Of a stretch of DNA of 64,000 bases, positions 1-12,900 are shown one piece after another. The notes beneath the pieces were generated by a model. That model searched no databases and had not been told where the DNA came from. It saw nothing but the letters and a program-made list of their open reading frames with translations. Source of the stretch: Owenia fusiformis (lineage: Eukaryota > Annelida > Polychaeta > Sabellida > Oweniidae). How positions within the stretch are numbered: the stretch's first letter is position 1; the number at the start of each line of letters is the position of its first letter. Position numbers and translations under genes: made by a program. The DNA lies in the NCBI GenBank assembly GCA_903813345.2, contig CAIIXF020000001.1:3908001-3972000 (forward strand). Reading direction: 5' to 3'.

Positions 1-1987
1 AATCCTCTGTTTCATTTCCTCCCACAGTTATTAAAGGGACTGGAAGAAACAGAGAGGAGTTGAGGTGAAGTTTCAAAAAGTTTCTATTAATTTTATATTT
101 TCACAATTCTTACTTTATTTCAGTGTAATTAATCAATTTTTAAGGTACTGGCAAAAAATTGAAAAAGGAACAAATTAAAAAAAATTTCTGCAACTTCTAC
201 ATATTAGGAAATTTGGATAATTTATCAGGAAAACATTTGCAGGATATTTGACAAGAGCGCTTGCAACATTTAAGTCTTGTCCATCCCTTCTAATGCAAAT
301 CAAAACTTTTTATTTGAATAATTAGAGATTGAATGTGCACTGTATATTGCCCATTCTTGCCTTCCATCTTGGTTCACTTTGCTCCATTGAGCAAAAGCTG
401 AGCTTTGAAGATGGCCTTCGCTGGGTCTAAAGGGATTAAAACAATTAGATCCCCATAGATTAAGAAGGCAAATGTGACAATATTGTAAAATGCTTATTAC
501 TATTATAATGCACAAGCTGTCTAAGAATTTGAGTATTATTTTCATCTTTGGCTTCTGGGTCTATGAGGTTGAAACAATTTGACACTCCTCATACATGTAT
601 ATTAAATACTTCACACCTTTTTCAAGATTTGGAGCTTCATGTATACTCTTTTAATAGGAAGTATATCTTTGATGTCGTCTTAACCAATCAGATAAGTTCA
701 ATCAAAATTTTGCAGCCATACATATTATATACTAGTATATCTTTTATTATTCATATAAATGACATATCAGTCACTACAGTGTACAAACCGGCCTTTAAAC
801 TACAAACTACAACTACAAACTACAAAACTATTTTACATCAGTTTCACATGTTACAAGTATAACTAATAACGAAACATAGCTGTTATTTATTTTATATTCA
901 ATCTCCCGTGAAAGGCCATAACAACTACTTTTGTGGTCATTAAACTCTTATCTGCAGCAAAACTGTAAAATGTTCTATCCTTTTCAGAGAGTAGTTATGG
1001 CTATTAGCCTTAAAGCCTCAGGGTTATTAACCAATATAATTAGAATTATTTACATGTATAAAACTGACATATAATCATATGTAGTGGGAATGTATAATCG
1101 AGAGTCCAAAGTTACTACATGTCTCTTGACATAAACAAAATTAAATTTTTAATGAAGGGAAAGTCTGTTAGAGACACAGACAAGTGGGTCATAAATATGG
1201 CACTTGCAATAAAACAGAATGAATGTGTACTTGTATGAGGGAGTGTTTCTGATATGAAAAATGGATTGTGCATTATCAGCAATGAAGTATGTATTTTATA
1301 AGTCTATTTATTTATCTAGACCATCTGCTGTCTTCAACCACCTATCAGTAAGCAGGTATTAAAGTTCAGATATTTTTGTACAATTTCAAATTTTCTGGTT
1401 AGAAGCATTTGGCTAACTATGCGGGACAGATGGTGAAGTTGGATACTAAGCCCTTTTTGTGACATCAGAGACCTTTAATATTTCATGAAGTGATCCTGGG
1501 GATGTTATACGCTATTAATTATAATTTAATTGAACAATTCAAACTCATTTGAAGTACAATAAATATATGCACATAAAAAGTGATTTTTCAATTCAAAACC
1601 AGATTCAATAGATATCAATACTGAGACACCTAAACCTATATCACAGAATATTAATGAGTTTTAAACAATATGTGTAAATGGAAATCCTCAGTTAGAGACA
1701 GAGATATAGTTCCAGCTTGAAATAATCAAGAAGATTACATAATTCTTGGAATTTTAGATGTATGGTTGGAGCTTGAAATAATCTACAAGATAACATAATT
1801 CCCTATTATCATATAGAATACTATTATAGTATTAGTTACCATTGGGTAATAGAGGGTTATGATATCTATATTTAAATCCAAATTAAATCCATGGCCTAAT
1901 CAACGGCTACTGTGATGTCAATCAGAAACTAATGGACAATGCCCTTTTGTCCTTTAATACAGATCATTAATACCATTGAGCCCAAAT

Positions 1988-2007
1988 CCCCCCCCCCCCC
2001 CCCCCCC
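1988..2007. repeat. Poly-C tract
   Basis: Twenty consecutive C. It produces a spurious glycine run in a minus-strand frame. Shorter C or G runs occur at 7313-7326, ~33343, 43433-43445 and ~51629. Confidence 0.95.
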
Positions 2008-2266
2008 GGTCACAGTAATTTCACAAACCAAACAGACTTGGTTCATCTTGTACTCAAAGACATAATAAATAGAATATAGAGCATATAGGTACATTATGGG
2101 TGCATATAGCCCATCCTTTTTTAAATTATTATTTGTTTCATTAATGATATATATCATGGCATACCCACAGGCTGGTTAAATAATATTACATGCAACATTA
2201 TAAGATCAAGATGTACTTGGTATAACCATAGTTGACACTAACAGTGGTCTAAATTCATATGGATTG

Positions 2267-2371
2267 CAGGCCCGTAGTCAGGTCTTACTGGGGGTGAGCA
2301 GTTTTTCGAAGGGGGGAGTTTTTCCCAAGTTTTTGTGGCAGCTCCCTCCTCCCCCCCTAGATACGGGCCTG
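2267..2371. mobile_element. Short inverted-repeat element
   Basis: CAGGCCCGTA at the left and TACGGGCCTG at the right form 10 bp exact terminal inverted repeats around a G/C-tract-rich ~85 bp body. It is a candidate miniature element. Confidence 0.4.
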
Positions 2372-5104
2372 GACTGATACTGTAAAATAGAAAGAAACTA
2401 TTAACACTTTTTTTATATTAATCGAGCAAACTTGACAGTTTTACTGTCAAAGCCACTGACACCCTTCCCTTAGTTTAATCTAAGAGACTAAATTGCCTGA
2501 ACTCTTGGTCTGAAGCATTGGCTCTAAAGCCAATGGTTATATTAAAACTGAAAGACAAAATTACATTAACAATATGAATGCGTGACAATATGATGAAAAT
2601 GTCGCGCTTGCAAAGAGAATAACATTAAAATCAATAATCGGCAGCTGACATCGTATTTAGAGTGGAAACCACAGAGCAAACACTGTAACAGGAAAAATGC
2701 ATCTATCACTGGAGGCCAAATCAATACTTTAATATTGTCACCATTGATATTGAATAGAAATCTCCTGGACTGTAATGATTATAATTATAGAGTATAGCAT
2801 CTAGGGCCCTCATCTTTTATGGGTTGTCATGGCAACCAGCACACGTTTGTGACAGATGAAGGGACGCATTAGTGATATGCTGTCATATATCATCTAGTGG
2901 CAATCCCACAGAATATGTGCACGTAGGCTGATAGCAGATATCAGTGAACATAATGAATAGAAGAAACTTGAAATAATGCATGCGTGTGTGCACTTGAAAG
3001 ATGTATCTAAGTTACACAGATGCTTCAAAAAAATCTCAATAGAATCCCTCATGGAAATTTCATCAGCATACATATGATAATGTTGAATAAGCCTACCAGA
3101 CAGTGAAAATACCAGACGCTGTTACTGGTTTCATTTTTTCACTTCAGTAAAACATGTTGGATAAACATACGAATGTCAGACAGGAATTTATTTCAATTTC
3201 AACCTCCCCTTCTTTTGATCAACTTTGAAATTGATGACAGAGCCAATATTTGATGGTTAGACATTTTAATAAGCATTTAATAATTTAAATGTACATGTAT
3301 TTAGTCCTAGGGATTACTCCTATTAAGTTATTAAGTATAAGGCATCAAGTGAACCATACTAACAGTTTCAAAGTTATCATTTTTAAATTATAATATTTTT
3401 TTAACAAGATACCATCTAACAACCATACAGCCTTTCATCATTTTGAATGTTTCGGGCCAAAATTATCAAACTTGAAAACTGAACCCCCTCCTTCATGGCA
3501 AAAGCTGACTTTGGGCCTGTTCATCAAACTTTTTCTAGATGGCAGCTTGTATGTTTTAACAAGAATTGTGTTATAAGGAACACCTTATGTATTCAGAGGT
3601 TTAGGAATGATACCGAATTTATCCTAGGGAAGATACACATATTCCCATATCCAAAACCAACCATACAGATCAGATGTATCCCATACCTACTGAGGTTTCA
3701 TGTACAAAAAAAATAAATGGAATTTTCTAAATATTAATTTTCAAACTTTAAATATGAGATTTAATTACTATTTTTTAAAATTTAAAACGTTTTTTTATTT
3801 ATGAAACAAGACTGGGATAGTTACAGCCGTATGTCCCATACCTTGGTGATAGTGGGACAGATATAGACATATCCACTCTGGTCTTTGGATATATTATGTA
3901 TCCCTGCATGTTACGTACCAAAAACCACAGAAGGTATGAGATATAAGTACATGTAATCTATATTCCATTACCCCCTGGCTATATGAAAACTAATTCTATT
4001 CATTTTTTAATTTATGCGCCGTTTTTTGGCATATCCTGTCTGTCGTGTTGAAATCTTTTCAGCTGGCACGCGACTCATTCCTTTTTGTTTATCTACTTGA
4101 CACAAGCTTTACAAAAGCTCAGATCATACAAAATAATGAAACCTAGAATAATGAAACTTTAGAAATATCATTTAGAGCATAAATCAATACAAGAGTAAAA
4201 CATTCTTTGAAGTCGAGTTCAAATGTTGGTATTAAGTTTAGTCACCAATAGCTGAATGGGGGTTTATGTGTTCTAGTACATTCACAGCATTTCTCCACAA
4301 TTGGGACTTAACAATTATTCTAAGCAGCTGTTTGCCTATAGTTAAAATTAAAGGAAAATGGTTAAAACTGTTAAAAAGAATGTGGTTGTCTTTTCAGAAG
4401 TACAGTAATTGAGATTGGTTTTGTAGGAACAGATGGTGGCTTACATGGCTTGAAATTAACTTAGGACTTTACAGTGCATGTATCACATTTTGACTTCAAA
4501 ATGGATTTTTATTTGCCAATTGCCAGTAAAGGTTCAATGATCAGAAAACTGTTTGCTATTTTGAAATAAAAAGCAAACATTTTAAAAGCAATTTTTAATG
4601 TATTTTTGTTCCACTTTGGTATATAATTAACAACATCTTAGAATAAATTGAAAAATTGTACCTTTTCAATCTTGAGCAAAAGTAAAAAGTGAAGAGTGAT
4701 CTACTATTTTCTTTTCTTAAAAACAACTTTAATTTCTAAACAATCCAGTGAAAAAAAATGCTGTCATTCGGTTTTGCAGATAACATTACATCCTCTTAAT
4801 CCCCTACTCTCTTAATTCTATACCCTAACATGGGAGATCATGTTTTCTAGTTTTACATGACAAATGAAGTCCATGACCCCCATATTTTGCATGATTATGA
4901 AACTTAAATGTCAGAGACATTTTAATCAAAAATTTTAAATAAATGCTTCATTGTAAATCTTAAACCTGCACATCGCTCCAAAACGCAATATGTTGACATA
5001 TATTGTTTTTACATTTTCAAGCTCTAATATAAAGTTTATGTAAATAAAAATTGTTTTTTTCTGCGTAATATCAAAGAACAATCATTTAGTTAAAAAAATA
5101 AAAA

Positions 5105-5174
5105 GGCGAGTGCGGGATTCGAACCCGGGCCTCCCGCGTGCTAAGCGAGGATTCTACCGTTACACCACCGAATT
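5105..5174 (-). tRNA. tRNA-like gene, anticodon AGC (Ala), possibly a pseudogene
   Basis: On the minus strand box A (TGGTGTAACGG) and box B (GGTTCGAATCC) are both intact. The anticodon stem CTCGC/GCGGG closes a loop TTAGCAC, reading AGC (Ala). A T5 stretch follows the 3' end at once, as a Pol III terminator would. The body resembles tRNA-Gly (GGTAGAAT, CACGCGGGAGGCCCGGGTTCGA) rather than tRNA-Ala. The 3' acceptor strand ACTCGCC finds no good 5' partner just upstream of the D arm, and the T stem has one mismatch. It may therefore be a pseudogene, a tRNA with altered identity, or the head of a SINE. The 5' end is approximate. Confidence 0.55.
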
Positions 5175-5821
5175 CTTGTGAAGTGTGAGCGTAATTAAAC
5201 GCTACTTATTTTGAATGCTATGATTCGGAAGTGACGTCACGTTCTTCATTTAGAAACCTTTCCAAAATCATATCGCCGGCACCGATCGAAGCAAATTCAA
5301 TGAAAAATCTTTGAAATGACACATTTATCGTAAGTATTTCTACACAAGATTTGCCCCATTTGTTCATCATTCTATAATCTTTCATTAAGCTCAAAATGAT
5401 AAAGTTCACCCCCGAAACAACCCAAGATTGCGTTTCGGAGGGAAGTCCAGCTTTAAATGCTTTATTGTTAATTTATTTTCAGGCCACTGGGTATCATGGG
5501 CTAAAATGTATAATTTTATTAACAGTAGAGAGCACTTTCAAGTAAAGATGGTGCTTAAATCCAATGAGTCAAACATTCTAAACTAAAGGAAATCTTGAAT
5601 AAAGATGGCAGTAACATACAGTCTAATTCTACAACTAAACTTCAAAATTTTCTGGGGGAGACTCAACCTAGAATGATTGTTTTTCATTTCCCTCAACTTA
5701 TGTTCCCGTGGTGACATACTACTCATAGCGCTACACCCATGTAAGGCATCCTTCAAGATCAGGCATCACTACTATAGCAGCTATAAAAAGCATTGACATG
5801 TACCTATTTATATAAACTTAA

Positions 5822-6120
5822 CAGGGGCGTACCCAGCTTTCAGTCAGGGGGGATGGGATCGCCAAAAAAATTTCAGTTTTCAGTCAGGGTGGTGCGATTT
5901 TGGCATACACAAGATATTTGATTTGAATTTTTCAAAAATTGATGCAACTTCCCTCAAAATTGAGCTAGAAGCTTCAAATAAAAGCATTTTAAAGCTCTTT
6001 TCTTCTTCTATCTCATGGTTTTATTTTTATTGGTTGTGGGGGGGTGCGATCGCAAATGGTGTCATACATAGAGGTTCTTGTATGAGTACCTGTGCAAGAT
6101 TGTCTATTCTTGATGAGCTT
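5822..6120 (+). repeat. Dispersed repeat starting GGGGCGTACCCAGCTTTCAG
   Basis: It matches, in inverted orientation, 54945-55245. Both start GGGGCGTA(C/G)CCAGCTTTCAGTCAGGGG and share ATGCAACTTCC, TCTTCTTCTA and TTTTTATTGG in order. It has no coding potential of note. Confidence 0.55.
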
Positions 6121-6159
6121 TGATAATTCTTCTTTATCGAGTTAATAAAGCAAATCAGT

Positions 6160-6553
6160 AAAGGACGATTCTCGGTTTGGAGAACGAAGTTCATCAATCT
6201 AAATGAGCATTATCCCTGCTTCGGAAAAATTTGATTTTTTTACATAACATAGATTTGAGTGTCTTCTTTTGAATAGTCACAATTTAATTTGGGTAATATT
6301 TCTAGATTTTTCGCAAAAAAATATTAGCGCAGCACACTGATGAACTTCTTTCCTCAAATCGAGACTTGTATTTTATTGAATCGGTATAATTGAGCGTTAT
6401 CCCTGCTTCAGACCAAGTTGTTATTTTTACATCTTGTAGATTTAAATGTCTTCTTTTGAATATTCATAATTTAATTTGGGTAATATTTCTATATTTTTCA
6501 TCAAAAAAATTATTAGCCCAGGAGACTGTTCTCCAAACCGAGAATCGTCCTTT
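6160..6553. mobile_element. Inverted-repeat element with an internal direct duplication
   Basis: The ends AAAGGACGATTCTCGGTTTG and the exact complement near 6530-6553 form a ~25 bp terminal inverted repeat. Inside, a ~140 bp block (GAGCATTATCCCTGCTTC to TATTAGCGCAGCACACTG) occurs again at about 6392-6528. It has no coding potential of note. Confidence 0.7.
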
Positions 6554-7539
6554 CTTTTTTGTTTGTCTTTTTTTATCATAATTGATTATTTCAGTACTAG
6601 CTTCATCCTTTCACACAATGTACCATATATCTTTATCTTACACTCCCATCTTTCACTAGTTTGACATTAATGTTATTTAGCCTTGTCAATTTTACTTTAC
6701 TATTATGTACTTCTGTATCCAGGGGTTGCATTAGTATTATATAGACAGAAAAAACTGAGTCCATGTATATGTAAAATATATCCAAAAGCGCATTGTTCTC
6801 AAAAAATCCCCCCTTCATCATATGAAACACATTTTTTACATTGGGTCATTACTAAAAAAAACAAATACAAAAAATGTTTTGATCAGCCAAATCTAAATGT
6901 CTAGTTTTTCTAATATTAAAATGGTGGCAAGGATATTATACCATCATGATTCAGACGAAGTGAGTCGCTCCAAGGACGTCTATAGATAGATAGATGTCCT
7001 TGGTCGCTCCCATAATTATGTCGTATTCTTTCATTTTCTTTTGTATTCATGAACATGATTTATTTAAATCACGCCCCTCAGCATTTGATGTCCAATCAAA
7101 TTGCAGGATGTGATCATCTGAACAATCATGAGCACATGCTCTCTCAGTTCTGCACATGTGAAAGTAAAATTTGAAATCGTGGAAATGGCTTGAATAAACT
7201 TGAAGAAAAAACTCATAAAACAACAGTGAATATTGTGAGAACCATTTCAAATGAGGCCTGTTTATAAAATTGAATATCAAACATGCCAATACCAAAGGTC
7301 ATCTTTTGGAAATCCCCCCCCCCCCCTTGATTATGATTCATTCATTTTTGGTTAAGTGTGAACCATATATGCCATCTATTAATTCAAAATAAATCTAAAA
7401 CACACTGGTGAATTGTGTGCAGGCACCACTAAAACATCTCTAATGCTGGTTTTTATGGAGTTATTTTTTCTCCCTTCAATATTGAAACAAAAGAAGCTTT
7501 GTATAGAATTTAAGATTAGTGTGTATGTTTATGCAAATG

Positions 7540-7860
7540 TCAATGGAGTCACATGTTACTTCAGGAACACATAACTCATTCCATATAAGGTCTCCATCTT
7601 TTCATTTTGCACATGAGTGCATTAGTGTGCCTAGAAAAAGTGACAAGAATAATATTTTATAAAACATGAGAAAATACAGTGACTTACTTTTTAAGATTAA
7701 AAGTTATTTAGGTCACTAAATATTCTCATTTTTTATACACCTTTTTGAAAATTATTCTCTTCACTCATTATCTCTCTGTGCAAATGTGAAAGAAGACGAC
7801 CATATATTTTTTATATGAAATGAGTTTTGTGTTCCTTAAAATAACATGCGAATTCAATGG
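7540..7860. mobile_element. Older palindromic element related to the one at 24183-24598
   Basis: TCAATGGAGTCACATGTTA at the left pairs with TAACATGCGAATTCAATGG at the right. Inner segments AGTGTGCCTAGAAAA and TGAGAAAATACAGTGA resemble those of the element in LRRC40 intron 1 (TGTGCCTAGAAAA, AGAAAATTCAGTGA). It is more diverged, so it is an older copy of the same family. Confidence 0.6.
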
Positions 7861-8200
7861 TGATTAGTTGACTAGTCGCCATATTGGAAAAAATAATTTC
7901 ATTCGACTTTCAACACTTTCATTCCAAGCTTACAGCACTACAAACTGCAACATCGATGCAACAACAGAATAAAAGCACTCATCTTCAAATTGCATTAATT
8001 TATATAGATGTTGAAAAGTGAAAACCCACAAACAACTTAGCAGTTGACTAAAGAAGACATGTCGCTATTATCTAGGTCAATCAGTTCAGTGTCCGATAGC
8101 AAATCTATAGTACTCGTTTCCGAATTTTATTGTTCATTGTACAAGCTTTTCTTGATCATACTCGGTATACTGACCATTCAGGTAGTAATTTACATAAATA
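7861..8200 (+). repeat. Dispersed repeat, copy 1
   Basis: From GACTAGTCGCCATATTGG to CTCGGTATACTGACCATT this block matches, in inverted orientation, 44735-45070. Shared landmarks are CGACTTTCAA, CATCGATGCAACAAC, AAATCTATAGTACTCGTTTC and ATTGTACAA. An open frame across it shares SKSIVLVSEFYCSLY with the other copy, but no known protein is evident. Confidence 0.6.
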
Positions 8201-9109
8201 TCTCCCATGATGCAACACTTTGGAAGGGACAAATCCTCATTGGCCTGCTGAACGAATCGATTACTCTGAACGTTTTTCAGCTTCTGATCTTCCATCAGCC
8301 CTCAATCATAGTTATATGATCCAATATATTCAATAATCAAAAAGATAATGAGAGATTCAAAGTAACATTATTGATATTTTTTCAATCTTCGATGAAGTCT
8401 GAGCAATTTCTGGGAAATCAGTGACGTCAGTGGAATTGGACGGCATTTTCAACTACAGTTTCTTCGGATTTGGGGATTACAGTTCAAAAAGCTTTGTTAT
8501 ATACCTTAATATATATCTAATATTAATATTATATCATACATACCTATCATTTGTGCAAATGCAACTCTACATAAATGTTTAATAGAGTGTTTAATAGAGT
8601 GTGTAATCCAATGGGAAAGAACCCGGATGTAGACGAAGTTGTACCATACATGAGAGCTCTTCAAACGAGAGCTAACTAAACTGAACGAAAACTAAACGTT
8701 ATCGCGTATTGGTATATTGATAAGTTCCTTTTACTTTTGTCATTTATTATTATTACACTTAATTTCTAATTCCCTAAAGTTTTTTAATGTATAAAAAGAT
8801 TAAGGCCACAAGATAGCTCCCCAATGCCTGGTGCGCTGAATGTGTGACAAACTTTTTTAAATCATACATGTGACAGAAAACTGTACTAATATTCCTATTC
8901 TGGGAAAGTATTTTGATGCTTTATCTAAAGCTTTATGCAGCAGCATTATATATAATTTCTCAGTCTCTAAATGTTTGATAAGTTTTTTAAGCTGGTTTTA
9001 ATGAGTGATGAAGAAATTGTAATCAACATGCATCTCCTCAAAATGGTGGTAGACTAAAGTGAGTGATGTTACAAAATTGTGTGATTTTCCATATAAGTGT
9101 TCAACTTAG

Positions 9110-9450
9110 GAGAAAACACATTATGCATGGGCGTAGCTACATATATGCACTGGAATATACGCAGCCTCATACGATTGAGAGTCCAGACCAAAAGGTACGA
9201 AAATTTCCAATAAACATGCGTGACATATACGGGATTCGCGTGACAAATCCGAACAAATTGCGTTATTTTTACCGTATCGTAAAAATATTTTGAAAAATTT
9301 TCTACAGAAATATTTTTGCTTGACATTTACCAGGTAAAATGCGTATTTGCGTGACATTTTCTGTCACGCAAAAAAAACTGGCGTGACTTCAAATTCTTCA
9401 GCAAATGCGTGACAAATACGCAAATTGCGGGACAGTTGACAGGCCTGCAA
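9110..9450. repeat. Region of repeated GCGTGACA motifs
   Basis: TGCGTGACA/GCGTGACA-type steps occur at about six places and once inverted (TGTCACGC), with ATACGC and AATTGCG nearby. It is just upstream of SLC25A11. It may be a decayed element; no gene is visible. Confidence 0.4.
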
Positions 9451-9901
9451 ATGTCATTCATGTACAATATGAATATACTTTTCCATATATTATTACACAA
9501 TGGTCTCCTGATTTCTTATTTTTGGGGTTCTACTGACAAAATAAAACAGTGAAAACTGAAATGGGCTGTAAGAAATATGTGCAATCAGTCCATTGTGCAT
9601 GGCGTCTTTGGTACGCTACTCTTTGTCTTTGTTACTATAAAATCTGTCACTTACTGTGTATTGACGTCCACATAAATATTTGTCGATAGTGGATATAGCG
9701 CCTAAATTAGAAATACGCCACTGCAACAGCATCTTTTTATTTTGCAACGTCAATTAACGGAAACTCAGGAACTTACTTTATTGTTAACTTGTAGTTCGCT
9801 CTAGCGATAGTAGTACGCTATAGCGAAATATAGGTGTTTCCTCTGGAAAATAACACGAACCGGAAAAATGCATCAGGTCAAGGACAGTTGAACGAAAGAT
9901 A

Positions 9902-12900
9902 ATGGCTTCTTCAAATGGAAATGGAGAGATTCCAAAAAGCATTAAGTTCTTATTCGGAGGCACAGCAGGGTAAGACATTTATTATTGTTTTTATTACGAA
10001 GTGGTTTTGTCACTTTCACTGATCACCTCACATCTTCCTTTTCCATTCTGATCATAATTGATTCCGATTGTCCAAATCCCTGTGGTCCAAATCACAGAGA
10101 TTCATGTTAGAACCTCAAAGGGACAGCATCTTTTCCATTCAGTCGAGGTTGAGCCATGCAGTCGAAATTAAGCCATGCAACCGAAGCTAAGCCATACAAC
10201 CGAATTGTACCGATTCAATCTGACGGAGAATGCCGAGCCTCTCTTTTTGACCAATAAGATACGTCCTCTTCACATTCGTGGTACTCGGCCAACTTCGTTT
10301 GCAAAGAAAATCTTCAGCAATTTCTGGCTTTTCTTGAGGTATCTTCGGTTGCAAGCCAAAAGTTGACACCCAAACCTCAAAGTCGTGACTGACTGGAGCA
10401 GCATGTCAGACTAAAATTTGTATCATTCAAATTAGGGTAATTAGAGCAACATGAACAGAAAGTAGAATCGTCCCAGGAAAACAACTGAAATTACTAGACC
10501 TGAAAGGGAATGTGCTAAATTCAGTGCCCCGTTCAGGAATCGAACCTAGGACTTTTCGCTTACAAGATTGACGCTCTTCCACTTTAGCCAAAAGGACCAG
10601 CCTGCAGCCAGTACAGCTGTAGACTGTAGTAATGACTTGCTATAGGCTCTATAGAGGGTCTACACAATCCTCCCTGAAGGACGATGTCCTGTTATAACTG
10701 ATACACAAGGGAGCTACAGTGGGAGCCACTGAAGGAGCGTTGAGAGGCTGCTAGAGTTTTCCTTTTTTTACAAAGGAAAGCAGAACCTAGCAGCCATCAA
10801 CGTGCCTCAATACTTCAGCCAACAGATCAATATCAACACTAGGTTGTATCATCCTTCTAAGTTCATACAACCATCAACTAGAACAGATGCATACAAATTT
10901 AGCTATTTCCCTAGGACTATAGCTAAATGGAACACTCTACCTGGTGACATCTTAGACTGTGACAGTCTAAGTAGTTTTAAATCATCATACTATGCCTATG
11001 TCAATAAATGCAATTAAATAGGTGTGTTTTTTCACATGTAGATTTCAAATATGACATCACTTAATTTTGAATATTAATGACGCAAATCAAGATTATTTCT
11101 ACTTTCATCTAGTCTATTAAGCCCGAGGGATCGTTCTGCCCAATTTGTTTGCTGTCTTTTGTTTATTTTATCATTATTACTTTTATTTTTTTCATTACAG
11201 ATGTGCCGCTACACTTTTTGTGCAGCCTTTAGATCTGGTGAAAAATCGAATGCAGCTTAGTGGTAGGTTTTTGTTTAATTATTATCTAATAGATGGGTAA
11301 CTGGTGGGTCTATCAAGATAAAGCATAAAGTACAGGGTATGATTAGGTACAAAGTATGAAGATCTCTGATTAGAATGAAGGAATGCTAAGGTACACCCAA
11401 GAGAGATCATGTACTTTCGAGTGTTTATTATCATATCGAATAGAGTTCAAGTAAGGATATAGAGAAGCTGTTCATACATATGTCCATTCATTCGTCTGCG
11501 TGTTCATTGAACTGTATGTTTGTCTGCCCAAACAATAATTCATATACTGGTCGACTTTGAAAAGTGTTTCACGAATGGAGGTTTTGTACTTACAAAGGCG
11601 TTCCACTTGAAAGGTTTCACTGAATCTTTTTTTATAGGTGAAGGAGGTAAAGCAAGAGAACACAAAACAAGTTTTCACGCTCTAAGAGCTATCTTGAAAA
11701 ATGAAGGTGTCACAGGAATATACACAGGGTGAGCTTTATTTTTGTAAAAAAGATTCATATTCAAAGAAGGGTTTAAAAATAGCAAAAATACCTTTACTGA
11801 CATTGATTAATTTTTTGTTGAATGAGTTGTACAAGAAATAGATGACTTGCTATGAATAGATAGATAAAGTTCATAAAAATATAAGAATCTAAATTTTGAT
11901 TATTGTTGTATTTCAGGCTGTCAGCTGGGCTTCTTAGACAAGCAACATACACTACAACTAGACTAGGGGTATACACAACCCTATTTGATAAATTTAAAGG
12001 GTAACTACTATTTTATTAGAATTTTCATAGACAGCATGTTTGTCGTTTTGCTTAAATGATTATACCAGTGGAAGTTTGAGATTTATCAAAATAATAACCT
12101 CAAAACCTGAAACTGTACCAGATTTTATAGAAAGCAAAATGGAAAAAAAATTACAGAGAATTTCAAACCTGATTTTTTTGTATTATAGAAAAGATGGCAG
12201 TCCACCAGGTTTCTTTACCAAGGCTGGGATAGGTGTCACAGCTGGAGCCATAGGTGCATTTGTAGGAACTCCTGCTGAAATCTCTCTTATACGAATGACT
12301 GCAGATGGTAGGTATGTACAAATAACACTACATGTTTTAACTTGCTTCTTATTTCTGCTTTGCGTGACTGAAAATTAGTGTTCAAGTTAGTATATGGATA
12401 TAAGTGTAGTTTTACTTAAGTAACATTATCAAGTAAACTTTAGATAAATCCATAATTTAAAGCCTTAATTTTATTTCCTCGAGTAAAGTACTATAATGTG
12501 GCATCCAATAAATATGCATAGAAGTGACTGATAATTTACTTGTTAAATGCATCCTAGTTGTAACTGTCCACTGTTCTAATAGACTCCATTAATACCTCTA
12601 CAATTACTTTATGTGTTACAAAGAATTGCAAAAATGGAAGTAGCAGGGCTAAAATCAAAACCTTCATCATTGAATTTTTTGTAGACTACCAGCTGCTGAG
12701 AGACGTAACTACACTAGTGCTTTCAATGCTTTAAGTAGGATCACCTCAGAGGAGGGCATACTTACATTATGGAGGGTAAGAAACATCACTATAGCATCAT
12801 TTTAAAGGTGGAATCTGTTATACAGAGGGAGAAAGAATTGGAATAAAGAATATAAAGGTTTCTATGTGCCCATAATCATTGTGTCAATGCCCATAATCAG

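Larger units (their letters stand above)
1..5104. other. No gene recognised
   Basis: AT-rich sequence with only short, compositionally ordinary open frames and no exon-like conservation that I recognise. It contains the poly-C tract and the small inverted-repeat element noted separately. It could be intergenic or an intron of a gene beginning left of the window. Confidence 0.6.
5175..9901. other. Upstream of SLC25A11, no gene recognised
   Basis: It holds the repeats listed at 5822, 6160, 7540, 7861 and 9110. A CRE-type palindrome TGACGTCA occurs near 5231 and again near 8421, with nothing nearby to assign it to. The immediate SLC25A11 promoter (about 9650-9900) shows no clear TATA box. Confidence 0.55.

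Noticed and set aside
548-862. 104-residue plus-strand frame
   Set aside because: No recognisable motif, codon composition is like the surrounding AT-rich DNA, and there is no plausible splice partner.
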